From contig NZ_AGFG01000070.1 in assembly GCF_000226255.1 (NCBI RefSeq), forward strand, positions 1 through 64,000: DNA of 64,000 nt, written 5' to 3'. Both the position numbers and the translations under genes were made by a program. A model generated the notes under the pieces. The model saw only the letters and a program-made list of their open reading frames with translations, made no database searches and had not been told where the DNA came from. This DNA is from Desulfovibrio sp. A2. Lineage in GTDB: Bacteria; Desulfobacterota; Desulfovibrionia; Desulfovibrionales; Desulfovibrionaceae. Of this stretch, positions 1 through 7,837 are shown piece by piece; position 1 is the first letter of the stretch; each line of letters opens with the position of its first letter.

Positions 1-464
1 TCCTTGTACCACGGGCGCTTGCGCGGGTCGTAGCCCGCGGGCACGCCGGAACCGTCGATGTGGCTGAGAAAGCCGCCGTCCTGGTAGCCGACGAAGATTT
101 CGTCGTACCAGTTGTTGGCCTTGCCCATCAGGGTGAACACCTTGGCCAGCGCCTGTTCGTCCGGCGTCAGCGAGGCGTGGTGCAGCTTGTTGTCCTGTTT
201 GGTGTCGGCATACGAGGCCACCTGGCCCTTGGCTTCCACCACCCGGGGCAGCGAGGCAAGGTAGACCACGTTGCGTTGCGCCGCCTCGAAGAACGTGGCG
301 ACGAAGTCGTTCACCCGCTCCAGTTGCGCGCTGGACGAATCTTCGAAATCCTTCAGCGAGGCGCGGCGGATTTCGATGGACACCACGGCGGAAACGCTGC
401 CGATGGCGACGACGATGGACAACAGAAAGGCGATGATCAGTTTTGTGCGAATGGTCAGAGACAT
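1..464 (-). CDS. Methyl-accepting chemotaxis protein, N-terminal part (cut by window edge)
   Basis: The visible 154 residues begin MSLTIRTKLIIAFLLSIVV, a short cytoplasmic stretch followed by a first membrane helix (about residues 7-30). A periplasmic sensor region follows and ends in the dCache-like signature GVPAGYDPRKRPWYK near the window edge. That layout is typical of transmembrane chemoreceptors with a Cache ligand-binding domain; the HAMP and signalling domains would lie outside the window. The start is supported by a G-rich GGGGGGCTCC directly upstream of the ATG. A Cache-domain histidine kinase or diguanylate cyclase would look the same in this part, so the receptor class is an inference. 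Confidence 0.75.
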   Translation of the reverse strand, partial: MSLTIRTKLIIAFLLSIVVAIGSVSAVVSIEIRRASLKDFEDSSSAQLERVNDFVATFFEAAQRNVVYLASLPRVVEAKGQVASYADTKQDNKLHHASLTPDEQALAKVFTLMGKANNWYDEIFVGYQDGGFLSHIDGSGVPAGYDPRKRPWYK

Positions 465-827
465 GGAGCCCCCCATGGCGACTGGATGTTTACGGTTGGC
501 CCGCCGTTAACCCTTCCGTCGCGTGACGCGGGATTGCGAGGAGTGTGTGCCCGCCTGCGGCATCCGAATGGCTCCCCAGCCGCTCCCGAACGCCGCGCGG
601 CCTTCATGCCCATATTCATTGATATTGGCAAGAGCTATGCTGCCGTGCATAGTATAAATTTTGTAGGTGTCACTATAGCGATAAAGAGTTAATGAGGTGC
701 GGCAGGAGAGTGTCGTTCCTGTTGCCGTGGTTACGCGCGCCACTGCACGGCATGGTTGCGCGCGACACGGCGACGCTATATTGTCCGCGGCCAGAATGTG
801 GAATCCTGCCACGAGACGGGAGGAACG
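465..827. other. Intergenic region between divergent genes
   Basis: This 363-bp stretch separates the minus-strand chemoreceptor from the plus-strand YhcH-like gene. It contains an AT-rich patch (about 606-690) with TATAAATTTTG and a sigma-54-like element annotated separately. One TGTTTACGG motif (488-493), the same motif enriched in the prophage, also lies here. No convincing coding sequence was seen. Confidence 0.5.
625..641 (+). promoter_or_regulatory. Candidate sigma-54 promoter
   Basis: TTGGCAAGAGCTATGCT has the GG-N10-GC spacing and flanking bases of a -24/-12 sigma-54 promoter (consensus TGGCACG-N4-TTGCW), with two deviations. It points toward the YhcH-like gene whose start lies about 190 bp downstream. 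No activator gene is adjacent. Single-motif evidence only. Confidence 0.35.
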
Positions 828-1343
828 ATGATACTCGGCACCCTGGATACATGGATGCGCTATGATCTGGGCCCCGCCTGGCGGGCGGCCTTCGCCTTTC
901 TGGCGAACCTTGCGCCCGAGGTGGCTGGCGGCCGCCATCCCGTGCCCTGTGCGGATGCGCCCGAAGGCAGCGTGTACGTCGAGGTGGGGCGCTACGACGC
1001 CAGGCCAGAAGGCAGCGGCCGACTGGAGGCCCACCGCAGGCATATTGACATCCAGTACGTGCTTTCGGGTATGGAATGGTTGGACTGGACGCCGCTGTCC
1101 GGCCTGGAGGCCCAAGGCCCCTACGCGGAAGACCGGGACGTGCGGTTTTTTTCCGTGACGGGGCGGCCCTGCACGCGCGTGCTGCTGCAACCCGGCGTCT
1201 TCGCCGCGTTGTTCCCGGAGGATGCGCACATGCCGGGCATAGCTGTTCCGGGCGCGGCCACCGCCATGGTCAAGGCCGTGGCCAAGGTGCGGGTGGATGC
1301 CCTTGCCGTGGCGGCCATCGGCGGGCGGGGCCTCGGCTGGTAG
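828..1343 (+). CDS. YhcH/YjgK/YiaL (NanQ-like) family protein
   Basis: The 171-residue protein matches the DUF386 beta-barrel family, whose characterised member NanQ is a sialic acid anomerase; other members are linked to sugar catabolism. The family core is visible as AHRRHIDIQYVLSGMEWL near residues 65-80, followed by LFPEDAHMPG, where the His and Glu residues are the expected metal ligands. The ATG at 828 is preceded by GGGAGGAACG, a good ribosome site, and is preferred over longer upstream in-frame starts. No sugar transporter or sialic acid gene is adjacent, so the substrate is unknown. Confidence 0.75.
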   Translation: MILGTLDTWMRYDLGPAWRAAFAFLANLAPEVAGGRHPVPCADAPEGSVYVEVGRYDARPEGSGRLEAHRRHIDIQYVLSGMEWLDWTPLSGLEAQGPYAEDRDVRFFSVTGRPCTRVLLQPGVFAALFPEDAHMPGIAVPGAATAMVKAVAKVRVDALAVAAIGGRGLGW

Positions 1344-1504
1344 GGCTGGCTGACCAGGTAAGACAGGCACAAGGGGCGAACGGGCGGAAAGAACCGGAAG
1401 AACGACGGCTGATGCGGTCAGGCCGGATGCGCGCGGGCAGTGCCCGCGCCGAGGGGGGCGGACGTAGCGCTGACAGGGAGCGGATCGGGACAACAGGAGG
1501 TCTC

Positions 1505-1729
1505 ATGGATATTTTCGATCAGGCCCAGGAACTGGAGCGGCTGGAACGCGAAGCCGCCTTGTCCCGTGCGCGGAGCGCCGCCGCACAGGGGGGCGAGGGG
1601 CCCGAATGGATCGACGGCGTTGCCTGCTGCCGCGAGTGCGGCGAGCCCATTCCCCCCGCCCGGCTGGCCGCCGTGCCCGGGGTGGGGCTGTGCAAGGCCT
1701 GTCAGGAAGAGATGGAAGCGGGCAGCTAG
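1505..1729 (+). CDS. Small DksA/TraR-type C4 zinc-finger protein
   Basis: The 74-residue protein starts with a charged helical segment (MDIFDQAQELERLEREAALS) and ends in a four-cysteine finger, CCRECGEPIPPARL...GLCKACQEEME. This is the DksA/TraR-type zinc finger. At this length it resembles the short TraR/phage forms that bind the RNA polymerase secondary channel, rather than full-length DksA (about 150 residues). A strong ribosome site (AGGAGG) sits just upstream. The stop codon is followed within 40 bp by a perfect 13-bp hairpin. It may be a stand-alone transcription modulator or a phage leftover; the sequence does not decide. Confidence 0.7.
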   Translation: MDIFDQAQELERLEREAALSRARSAAAQGGEGPEWIDGVACCRECGEPIPPARLAAVPGVGLCKACQEEMEAGS

Positions 1730-1763
1730 CCCGGATCCCGGTCATCCCCGAACGGTTCACCGA

Positions 1764-1794
1764 ACGGCCCGCGATCGTCATGATCGCGGGCCGT
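1764..1794 (+). terminator. Hairpin downstream of the zinc-finger gene
   Basis: A perfect 13-bp inverted repeat, ACGGCCCGCGATC (1764-1776) and GATCGCGGGCCGT (1782-1794), encloses a GTCAT loop. It follows the stop codon by about 35 bp. No T-run follows, so it may stabilise the mRNA end or need Rho rather than act as a standard intrinsic terminator. Confidence 0.45.
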
Positions 1795-1889
1795 GTTGCG
1801 TTCCAGGACCGGGGAGGGGACGCCGGGGGGCGTGCGAGGGCGGACCATGATCGCGCGGGCCGTGCTGTCAGGGCGGCGGCGAAAATGCA

Positions 1890-1914
1890 AAGGGGCTCCC
1901 CGTGGGAGCCCCTT
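1890..1914 (-). terminator. Terminator of the phosphate transport operon
   Basis: AAGGGGCTCCC and GGGAGCCCCTT pair perfectly over 11 bp around a CGT loop, about 25 bp past the stop of the pit-like gene on the minus strand. In that orientation the arm ends in TT and is followed by GCATTTTCG, a weak T-tract. It may also serve the converging plus-strand genes. Confidence 0.6.
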
Positions 1915-1939
1915 GTACGCTTGGTTCGCGGCGTGTCGG

Positions 1940-2950
1940 CTAGTCGGCGATGCCCAGCAACTCCAGGATCAGGAAGCTGATGGAGGCCATGGTGGCGGCG
2001 GCGGGAATGGTCAGTATCCACGCCACCACCAGGTTGCCCGCGATGCCCCAGCGCACGGCGGACAGGCGCTTGGTGGCCCCCACGCCGAACACGCAGGCGG
2101 TGATGGTGTGGGTGGTGGAGATGGGCGCGCCCATCAGCGAGGCCCCGGTGATGACCACGGCGGCGGAGGTTTCCGCCGCGAAGCCGTGCACCGGCTCCAG
2201 CTTGAATATCTTGTGCCCCATGGTCTTCACGATCTTCCACCCGCCAAGGGCGGTGCCCATGGCCATGGCCATGGCGCACGACAGCTTGACCCACAGCGGC
2301 ACGTGGATGGTGTCGATCTGGTGGAACAGGAACAGGGCCAGGGTGATGACGCCCATGGTCTTCTGCGCGTCGTTGAGGCCGTGGCTGGTGGCCATGAACG
2401 CGGAGGAGACGATCTGCAGCTTCTCGAACGAGCGCGTCACCGTGCGCCGGTTGGTGCGCCAGAACAGCAGCATCAGCAGCATCATGCAGGCGTAGCTGAC
2501 GGCAAAGCCCGCCAGGGGCGAGAGCACCAGCGGCAGCAGTATCTTCTTGACGATGGACATGGCGTTCAGGGTGCTGAACCCCGCGTGGGTGATGGCAGCC
2601 CCCATCAGCCCCCCAATGAGCGCATGCGACGACGAGGAAGGCAGGCCGTAGTACCAGGTGATCAGGTTCCAGACGATGGCCCCGATGAGCGCGGCCAGCA
2701 CCAGGGTCTGGCTGCCCGTGACCATGTTGGTGTTCACGATGCCCTGGCCCAGGGTGTGCGCCACCTCTTCGCCCAGCATGGCCCCGAAAAGGTTCAGCAC
2801 GGCAGCCATGGCCACGGCGGTGCGCGGGGAAAGCACCTTGGTGGAAACCACGGTGGCGATGGCATTGGCGCAGTCGTGCGCCCCGTTGGTGAAGTCGAAG
2901 ATCAGCGCGACGATGACGATGACGACGAGCAGCACCGGTATCTCAAGCAT
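1940..2950 (-). CDS. pit: PiT-family inorganic phosphate transporter
   Basis: This 336-residue membrane protein has the duplicated PiT signature: DFTNGAHDCANAIATVVST near residue 20 and the related SHGLNDAQKTMGVI with TTHTITACVFG later. These motifs flank the ion and phosphate path in the PiT/PHO-4 family, which imports metal phosphate or phosphate with protons or sodium. About ten hydrophobic segments are visible. Its start overlaps the last bases of the upstream DUF47 gene by 8 bp, so the two are translated together. The length is shorter than E. coli Pit (about 500) but normal for the DUF47-linked subgroup. Confidence 0.9.
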   Translation of the reverse strand: MLEIPVLLVVIVIVALIFDFTNGAHDCANAIATVVSTKVLSPRTAVAMAAVLNLFGAMLGEEVAHTLGQGIVNTNMVTGSQTLVLAALIGAIVWNLITWYYGLPSSSSHALIGGLMGAAITHAGFSTLNAMSIVKKILLPLVLSPLAGFAVSYACMMLLMLLFWRTNRRTVTRSFEKLQIVSSAFMATSHGLNDAQKTMGVITLALFLFHQIDTIHVPLWVKLSCAMAMAMGTALGGWKIVKTMGHKIFKLEPVHGFAAETSAAVVITGASLMGAPISTTHTITACVFGVGATKRLSAVRWGIAGNLVVAWILTIPAAATMASISFLILELLGIAD

Positions 2951-3572
2951 TCTTCAGCACCACTTCCTCGATGGCGTCCGCGAGATCGTCCAGGCGTTCC
3001 ACGGCCAGCTCGATGCGGTCGTACACCTGGGTCCACTTCATGATGTCCACCACGGCGCGCATGTCGAGATTTTCGGTGTCGTGCAGTTCGGCAAGGCCGG
3101 TGCCCAGCAGCATCTCGCATTCGCCCTTGATGGCCTTCAACTGCTTGACCTGCGCGGCAACGTCGGTCTTGTCCTTAAGGCAACAGATCATCTCGCCGGT
3201 GACGGCGCACATTTCGCGCAGGTTGCGGACCATCTTGCGGGCGGGGAAGCGGATGTAGGTGAACCCGTACAGCCGCGCGCGGGTGGCGATGCCCTTGATG
3301 AGGTTGATGGAGTCTTCCTGCGCCAGGTTCAGGCGGTAGATGTCTTCGCGGTCGATGGGGGTGATGAAGGTGAGCGAGAGCTGGCGCGATATCTCGCGGC
3401 ACAACTCGTCTGCCTCCACCTCGACCAGGTTCACGCGCTTGCAGGCGTCGTCAACCTTGCCGAAATCCTCCAGGATGCGGGTGAGCAAGTCGGCCGCCTC
3501 CACCAGCATGGCATTCTGGCGGTTTAGCAATTCAAAGAAGCGGACGGTCTTGGGGAACAGGGTGAAGGCCAT
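2943..3572 (-). CDS. DUF47/PhoU-like regulator of phosphate transport
   Basis: The 209-residue, largely helical protein belongs to the DUF47 family, relatives of PhoU that partner PiT transporters. The visible pattern is MAFTLFPKTVRFFELLNRQ, then LLTRILEDFG and LVEVEADELCREISRQL, whose Glu/Asp pairs are likely metal ligands, then THRED-like ITPIDREDIYRL. The start at 3572 has CGGAG upstream on the coding strand; longer in-frame extensions lack family similarity. It is the first gene of a two-gene operon with pit. It probably tunes the transporter or relays phosphate status, which is inferred from family context. Confidence 0.85.
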   Translation of the reverse strand: MAFTLFPKTVRFFELLNRQNAMLVEAADLLTRILEDFGKVDDACKRVNLVEVEADELCREISRQLSLTFITPIDREDIYRLNLAQEDSINLIKGIATRARLYGFTYIRFPARKMVRNLREMCAVTGEMICCLKDKTDVAAQVKQLKAIKGECEMLLGTGLAELHDTENLDMRAVVDIMKWTQVYDRIELAVERLDDLADAIEEVVLKNA

Positions 3573-4014
3573 GCGGTGGCTCCGGTGTTGTCGTTTGGCG
3601 GTCGGCGGGGTGCCCGCCACGAAGGTGGTCACGGATGCTGTCGCGGATGCGGCCACGAGGGCGGCCCCGCCGGGTGAACGGATGCGCACCGTCGCCGTGC
3701 GCAAAAAAGGCCGGTCGGGACCGCGGGAATTCTACTCTTCCCCCTGCGTCCGGGCAACCGGCGATGTCATCATTTCGTCACGAAATAACGCGGTTTTGTT
3801 ACGGAATGGTGACGGTGGAAAAACTTGGAAGAAGTCCTTTTGTGGCAGTATGTTGAGCGAGTAAACAGCGCTGGCGGGGCAGGGGGCGCTGCCGTGGGGC
3901 GAAGGTGTGTGACGATTCTTGGCGCGGTCGGTACTTCCGCCGCAAGCCCCGGCGCGAAAAAACGGGGCGGGGATGCTCCCCGCCCCGTTGTGGGCATTTC
4001 TTGTCAGACGACCG
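3573..4014. promoter_or_regulatory. Intergenic region with phosphate-operon promoter area
   Basis: This gap lies upstream of the DUF47-pit operon and downstream of cooF (both minus strand). It holds the cooF terminator (about 3955-3989) and a perfect palindrome ATTTCGTCACGAAAT at 3772-3786. It also has hexamers TGTCAT (3765), CGTCAC (3776), TGTTAC (3797) and GGTGAC (3808), spaced 11, 21 and 11 bp apart. The 11-bp spacing recalls tandem PhoB-box repeats, although they read on the plus strand, opposite to the operon. No coding sequence is supported. Confidence 0.4.
3955..3989 (-). terminator. Intrinsic terminator of the coo hydrogenase operon
   Basis: AACGGGGCGGGGA (3961-3973) and TCCCCGCCCCGTT (3977-3989) form a perfect 13-bp stem with a TGC loop. 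On the minus strand the stem is followed by a run of Ts (plus-strand AAAA at 3957-3960). It lies 26 bp past the cooF stop codon. Confidence 0.85.
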
Positions 4015-4551
4015 CTAACGCTGCATGGCGCGGTATTCGTCAATGGTGACCATGTGCAGGGCCTTCACCGGGCAGGCTTCCACGCAGGCACCTTGGTCCT
4101 TGCCTTCCTTGGCGCGCCAGTCGGCGCACACGTCGCAGCGCACGGCCACCTCACGGCGGGGCTGCGCGGGCTGGGCGGCGTCGGCCGCGCCTTCCTCGGG
4201 CAGGCCGATGAAGGACAGCTCGATGGCGCCGTAGGGGCAGGCCATGACGCACAGTTGGCAGGCGGCGCAGTACTGCTGGCGCATCACCACCACGCCGTCT
4301 TCCTGGACCAGCGCGTCGGTGGGGCACACGCGGGCGCAGGGGGCATCGGCGCACTGGCGGCACTGCACGGGCATCTTGACGCTGTCGGTCTTGATGACGT
4401 GCACGCGGGGCTGGAAGAGGTTGCGCTTCTTCACCGCCTCCTTGATGGTCATGTTGTTGTGCGAGGCAATGCAGGCGAGTTCGCACTTCTTGCATGCCTT
4501 GCACTTGTCGGCCTCCGCGAAGACGACGTACCGCATGAGCGAATTGGTCAT
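4015..4551 (-). CDS. cooF: CooF-like polyferredoxin electron carrier
   Basis: The 178-residue protein has four cysteine clusters for [4Fe-4S] centres: CKACKKCELAC at the N-terminus, CRQCADAPCARVCP, CAACQLCVMACP, and a C-terminal set (CDVCADWRAKEGKDQGACVEACP). This is the layout of CooF/HycB-type iron-sulfur subunits that pass electrons between a carbon monoxide or other dehydrogenase and a membrane hydrogenase. It is the last gene of the coo operon. Its ribosome site GAAGGA lies inside the end of hypA, 4 bp upstream. No CO dehydrogenase gene (cooS) is in the window, so the electron donor is not shown here. Confidence 0.85.
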   Translation of the reverse strand: MTNSLMRYVVFAEADKCKACKKCELACIASHNNMTIKEAVKKRNLFQPRVHVIKTDSVKMPVQCRQCADAPCARVCPTDALVQEDGVVVMRQQYCAACQLCVMACPYGAIELSFIGLPEEGAADAAQPAQPRREVAVRCDVCADWRAKEGKDQGACVEACPVKALHMVTIDEYRAMQR

Positions 4552-4555
4552 GGTG

Positions 4556-4942
4556 CTATCCTTCCGTGGTTTGCGCCGCTGCCGGAAGGTCGGTGGCATC
4601 CGGGCCGGGCACTTCTATGCTTGCGATGTACAGTTCCCTGCCGCCGGTCCAGTGCACGGCGTCGCCGCCGCACGAAGGGCAGGAGAATTTCCGCTTGCGG
4701 GTTTCCACATCGCCGCAGGTGGGGCAGTCGCCGCGCAGGGGCAGCAGTTGCACGTCCAGCGGCGCGCCCTCGGCGGGCGTCCCTTCGGCCAGCAGTTCGA
4801 AACAGGCGGTCAGGGTGCGCTCCTCGACGCATGCCAGAAGGCCCACGGCAAGGTTCACCCGGCTGATGCGGGGTGCGCCGTGGCGCGTCGCCTCTTCCGA
4901 GACGATGCGCAGGATGCCTTCGACGATGGACGATTCGTGCAT
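4556..4942 (-). CDS. hypA: HypA nickel-insertion accessory protein
   Basis: The 128-residue protein starts MHES, where His2 with the N-terminus forms the nickel site of HypA. It carries the zinc-binding pairs CPTC (73-76) and CPSC (88-91). HypA delivers nickel with HypB to [NiFe]-hydrogenase large subunits during maturation. It sits between cooH and cooF, so it is likely dedicated to CooH. The protein is slightly longer than usual at the C-terminus (acidic/Ala-rich tail). Confidence 0.92.
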   Translation of the reverse strand: MHESSIVEGILRIVSEEATRHGAPRISRVNLAVGLLACVEERTLTACFELLAEGTPAEGAPLDVQLLPLRGDCPTCGDVETRKRKFSCPSCGGDAVHWTGGRELYIASIEVPGPDATDLPAAAQTTEG

Positions 4943-4980
4943 GACCGCCTGTCTCCGTTATTCCGTATCGTGTCGCGTTG

Positions 4981-6114
4981 TTAACGTTCGGTGCACGAGA
5001 TGCACGGGTCGATGGAGTTGACGATGAGCGGCACGTCCGAAACCTTGCAGTCGTGCATCATCACGCCCAGCGCGTCCCAGTTCATGTACGAGGGCACGCG
5101 CCACTTCAGGCGGTTGGGCACGTCGGTGCCGTCGGTGCGCAGGAAGTAGATCAGCTCGCCGCGCGGAGCCTCGCTGCGGGCCACTGCCTCTCCGGCCGGG
5201 ATTTCCGGCAGCCGGGCCACAAGGTCGCCGCCGGGCAGGTCGCGGGCGCACTGGCGCACCAGGCTGATGGATTCCAGGGCCTCGCGCAGGCGGATCATGG
5301 CGCGCGAATGCACGTCGCACCCGGTTTCGGTGATCACGTCGAAGGCCAGGCGGGGGTAAGCGGCGTGGGGCACGTCCTTGCGGATGTCCACGGCAAGGCC
5401 GCTGCCGCGCGCCACGGGGCCGACAACGGCGTATTCCAGCGCCTTGTCCTGCGGCAGCATGCCCACGCCCACGGTACGGCCGCGCACCATGGGATCGTTG
5501 CGGTAGATGTTGTAGATTTCTTCCACGTGCTTCTGCACGCGGTCCAGGTTGCGGGTCAGGAAGGTGAGCAGGTCGGCATCCACGTCGTACTTCACGCCGC
5601 CGATGCAGTTGGCGGCCAGGTCCATGCGGTTGCCGTACACCGTCTCCTTGATGTCCTGCATGATCTCGCGCACTTCCATCACATGCATGAACAGCGACTT
5701 GAAGCCGATGATGTGCGCGAGAATGGCCACGTTGAACAGGTGCGAGGCGATGCGCTTGATCTCTTCGGCCATGGAGCGCAGGTAGCGGGCCCGCTCGGGC
5801 ACCACGATGCCCGCCAGGTTTTCCACCGCCATGCAGTAGGTGAAGGGGTGGCTGTTGGAGCACAGCGAGCACACCCGCTCGGTGAGCACGATGTTCTGGA
5901 ACAGGTTGCGCCGCAGGGCCAGCGCTTCCATGCCCCGGTGCACGTGCCCGGCGGTGATCTCGACATGCTTCACGGTTTCGCCTTCCACGCTCACGCGGAA
6001 GTACATGGGCTCTTCAAGGGCCACGTGCAGCGGCCCCACGGGCAGGGTGAAGCCCGCGCGCGGGTCGGTGTTCACGTGGTCGTCTATGTGGGGAGTATGG
6101 ACGGGGGCGCTCAT
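4981..6114 (-). CDS. cooH: CO-induced-type [NiFe] hydrogenase large subunit CooH
   Basis: The 377-residue catalytic subunit shows both nickel ligand pairs: ERVCSLC (Cys82/Cys85) and DPCISC (Cys371/Cys374). It is related to NuoD and belongs to the group 4 energy-converting hydrogenases, which couple proton reduction to ion translocation. The protein ends TER only three residues after the last nickel cysteine, so there is no C-terminal peptide to be cleaved by a maturation protease. The start at 6114 follows GAGGAGACCCAGGC; longer extensions are just the overlap with cooU, whose stop it overlaps by 4 bp. Confidence 0.92.
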   Translation of the reverse strand: MSAPVHTPHIDDHVNTDPRAGFTLPVGPLHVALEEPMYFRVSVEGETVKHVEITAGHVHRGMEALALRRNLFQNIVLTERVCSLCSNSHPFTYCMAVENLAGIVVPERARYLRSMAEEIKRIASHLFNVAILAHIIGFKSLFMHVMEVREIMQDIKETVYGNRMDLAANCIGGVKYDVDADLLTFLTRNLDRVQKHVEEIYNIYRNDPMVRGRTVGVGMLPQDKALEYAVVGPVARGSGLAVDIRKDVPHAAYPRLAFDVITETGCDVHSRAMIRLREALESISLVRQCARDLPGGDLVARLPEIPAGEAVARSEAPRGELIYFLRTDGTDVPNRLKWRVPSYMNWDALGVMMHDCKVSDVPLIVNSIDPCISCTER

Positions 6115-6725
6115 GCCTGGGTCTCCTCGCTGGTGGCGGCGGTGACGGCCGTGGTGCCCTCGGGCAGCTTGGTGGACATGATGCGCTCCCACAGGTCTTG
6201 CGTGGATGCGCCGTTCATCATGGTGGAGAGGGGAATCATCTGGCCCATGATTCCTGCATCCAGCCGCTCGTCCAGGAACAGCCGCCGGGGGTTGGGGTGG
6301 CCGGTCACCGCGATGTCGTACATCTCCATGAATTCTCGCTCGTTCCAGTCAGCGTTGCGGAACCACGGGGTGATGGAGGGCACTTCGGGCTTGCCTTCGG
6401 CGTTACCGTCTTCGTCCACTTCCGGCATGGCCAAGGGGGCGGTGACCGTGAAGGTCAGGCCGTCCAGGTCGAAGTGGTAGGCGATGGCGCGCTGCGGGTT
6501 GGCCGGATCGCGCTCGGGGTCGTAGGCGGTCATGGTGCACAGGCGCAGGCGGCAGCGGGCCATGGCCGGGGCCAGGGCGGCAAGGCGCGGGGCCTCGTCC
6601 AGCACCAGCCAGCCGTAGATGTTGCCGTGGGCGTCCTCGGTCCAGGATATCTCGGCGTCCGCCACGGCGGGCAGCCGCCCGTCGAGCAGCGCCTTAGCCT
6701 GCAGTTGCGCGGGGCGTGTCAGCAT
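6111..6725 (-). CDS. cooU: Hydrogenase subunit CooU (NuoC-like, 30-kDa type)
   Basis: The 204-residue soluble subunit resembles the 30-kDa NuoC family. The typical C-terminal block is present as WNEREFMEMYDIAVTGHPNPRRLFLDERLD (about residues 125-155), matching the family's E-R-E-x-x-D-x-x-G-I/V-x-x-x-G-H-P-D-x-R-R motif. It bridges the small and large subunits in group 4 hydrogenases. It overlaps cooX by 32 bp and cooH by 4 bp, indicating tight translational coupling. Confidence 0.88.
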   Translation of the reverse strand: MLTRPAQLQAKALLDGRLPAVADAEISWTEDAHGNIYGWLVLDEAPRLAALAPAMARCRLRLCTMTAYDPERDPANPQRAIAYHFDLDGLTFTVTAPLAMPEVDEDGNAEGKPEVPSITPWFRNADWNEREFMEMYDIAVTGHPNPRRLFLDERLDAGIMGQMIPLSTMMNGASTQDLWERIMSTKLPEGTTAVTAATSEETQA

Positions 6726-7377
6726 CGTTGTGTCCTCCGTCCTTCACCGCGTTGGGGGTGGCGGGGGTGGTTTCTTCATTGGCGGCAGCGGCCTTGGCGG
6801 CCGGGCGGGATCCGTTGCCGTTGCCCGCGTCGGCCGGGGCAGCCTCGTCAGCGTGTGCGGTCAGCGCGGCGGCGCGGGTGGCCGCGGCTACCTGGCGGCA
6901 CTTGGGGCACATGCGCAACAGCGCCGGGAAGTCCAGGTCCTGGGCGTGGTTGGCGTACACGCGGGTGGCCAGGTCCGGCGGCAGCATGCGGATGTGCGCG
7001 TCGCACCCGGTGCAGCGCAGGTAGGGCACGTAATGGTGCTCTGCCCACTCGTACTTGCGTTCCTGCAGGTGCGCGTTGTGCCAGTCGTTGGTCATGGTGA
7101 TGGCCCCGGTGGGGCAGTAGTGGCGGCACAGCCCGCACAGGGCGCAGGTATTGTGCCACACCGTGAAGTCGTAGCCGCTGCGGTCCTCGCGCGGTTCGAT
7201 GCGGATGGCCCCGCCCGCGCACACGTGGCGGCAGATGGCGCAGCCCACGCATTTCGCCGGGTCCATGGTCACCTTGCCGCGGAAGCGGCGGGGGGTATGC
7301 GTCTCGGCAAAGGGGAAGGGGTCGGTGGACGGCCCCTGGGCCACGTTGCGGGCGAGTATCTTCAGGAATCCCAGCAT
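6694..7377 (-). CDS. cooX: Hydrogenase subunit CooX (2x[4Fe-4S], NuoI-like)
   Basis: Two classical ferredoxin motifs, CVGCAICRHVC and CALCGLCRHYCP (residues about 43-90), mark this 227-residue protein as the NuoI-like electron-transfer subunit. Two further pairs, CTGC and CPKC, lie in the middle of the protein. The last about 60 residues are an Ala/Asn/Asp-rich, low-complexity tail not needed for the fold; it ends over the cooU start. It would carry electrons from CooF to CooL. Confidence 0.88.
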   Translation of the reverse strand: MLGFLKILARNVAQGPSTDPFPFAETHTPRRFRGKVTMDPAKCVGCAICRHVCAGGAIRIEPREDRSGYDFTVWHNTCALCGLCRHYCPTGAITMTNDWHNAHLQERKYEWAEHHYVPYLRCTGCDAHIRMLPPDLATRVYANHAQDLDFPALLRMCPKCRQVAAATRAAALTAHADEAAPADAGNGNGSRPAAKAAAANEETTPATPNAVKDGGHNDADTPRATAG

Positions 7378-7380
7378 GGC

Positions 7381-7821
7381 TTACTCCTGCAATCCGAGGC
7401 GGGCCATCCACACGTCGCGGGCCTTGATCACGCCTTCGATGATGGCCTGCGGGCGCGGCGGGCAGCCGGGCACGTTGACGTCCACGGGGATGTAGCGGTC
7501 GATGGGCCCCTCGATGGAGTAGCCGTCGCGGAACACGCCGCCGCTCACCGGACAGATGCCCACGGCCACGGTGACCTTGGGTTCGGGAATCTCGTCCCAC
7601 ACGCGCAGCACCTTGTCCTTCACGCGGGCGGTCAGCGGCCCGGTGATCAGCACGATGTCCGCATGGCGGGGGCTGCCGCAGTACTTGCAGCCCAGGCGTT
7701 CCACGTCATAGCGGGGGATGCAGGCGGTGGTGGCCAGTTCCACGTCGCAGCCATTGCACGAGCCCGCGTTGATCCGGTACAGCCAGGGCGACCGCACGGA
7801 GAGCTTCTTCAGGAAGTTCAT
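7381..7821 (-). CDS. cooL: Hydrogenase small subunit CooL (NuoB-like)
   Basis: The 146-residue protein contains the proximal cluster ligands of NuoB/CooL subunits: GSCNGC (Cys22, Cys25), GICPVSGG and GCPPRP. It binds the [4Fe-4S] cluster closest to the nickel site of CooH. It lies 16 bp after cooK and 3 bp before cooX. Confidence 0.92.
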   Translation of the reverse strand: MNFLKKLSVRSPWLYRINAGSCNGCDVELATTACIPRYDVERLGCKYCGSPRHADIVLITGPLTARVKDKVLRVWDEIPEPKVTVAVGICPVSGGVFRDGYSIEGPIDRYIPVDVNVPGCPPRPQAIIEGVIKARDVWMARLGLQE

Positions 7822-7837
7822 ATCGTATCCTCTCCGT

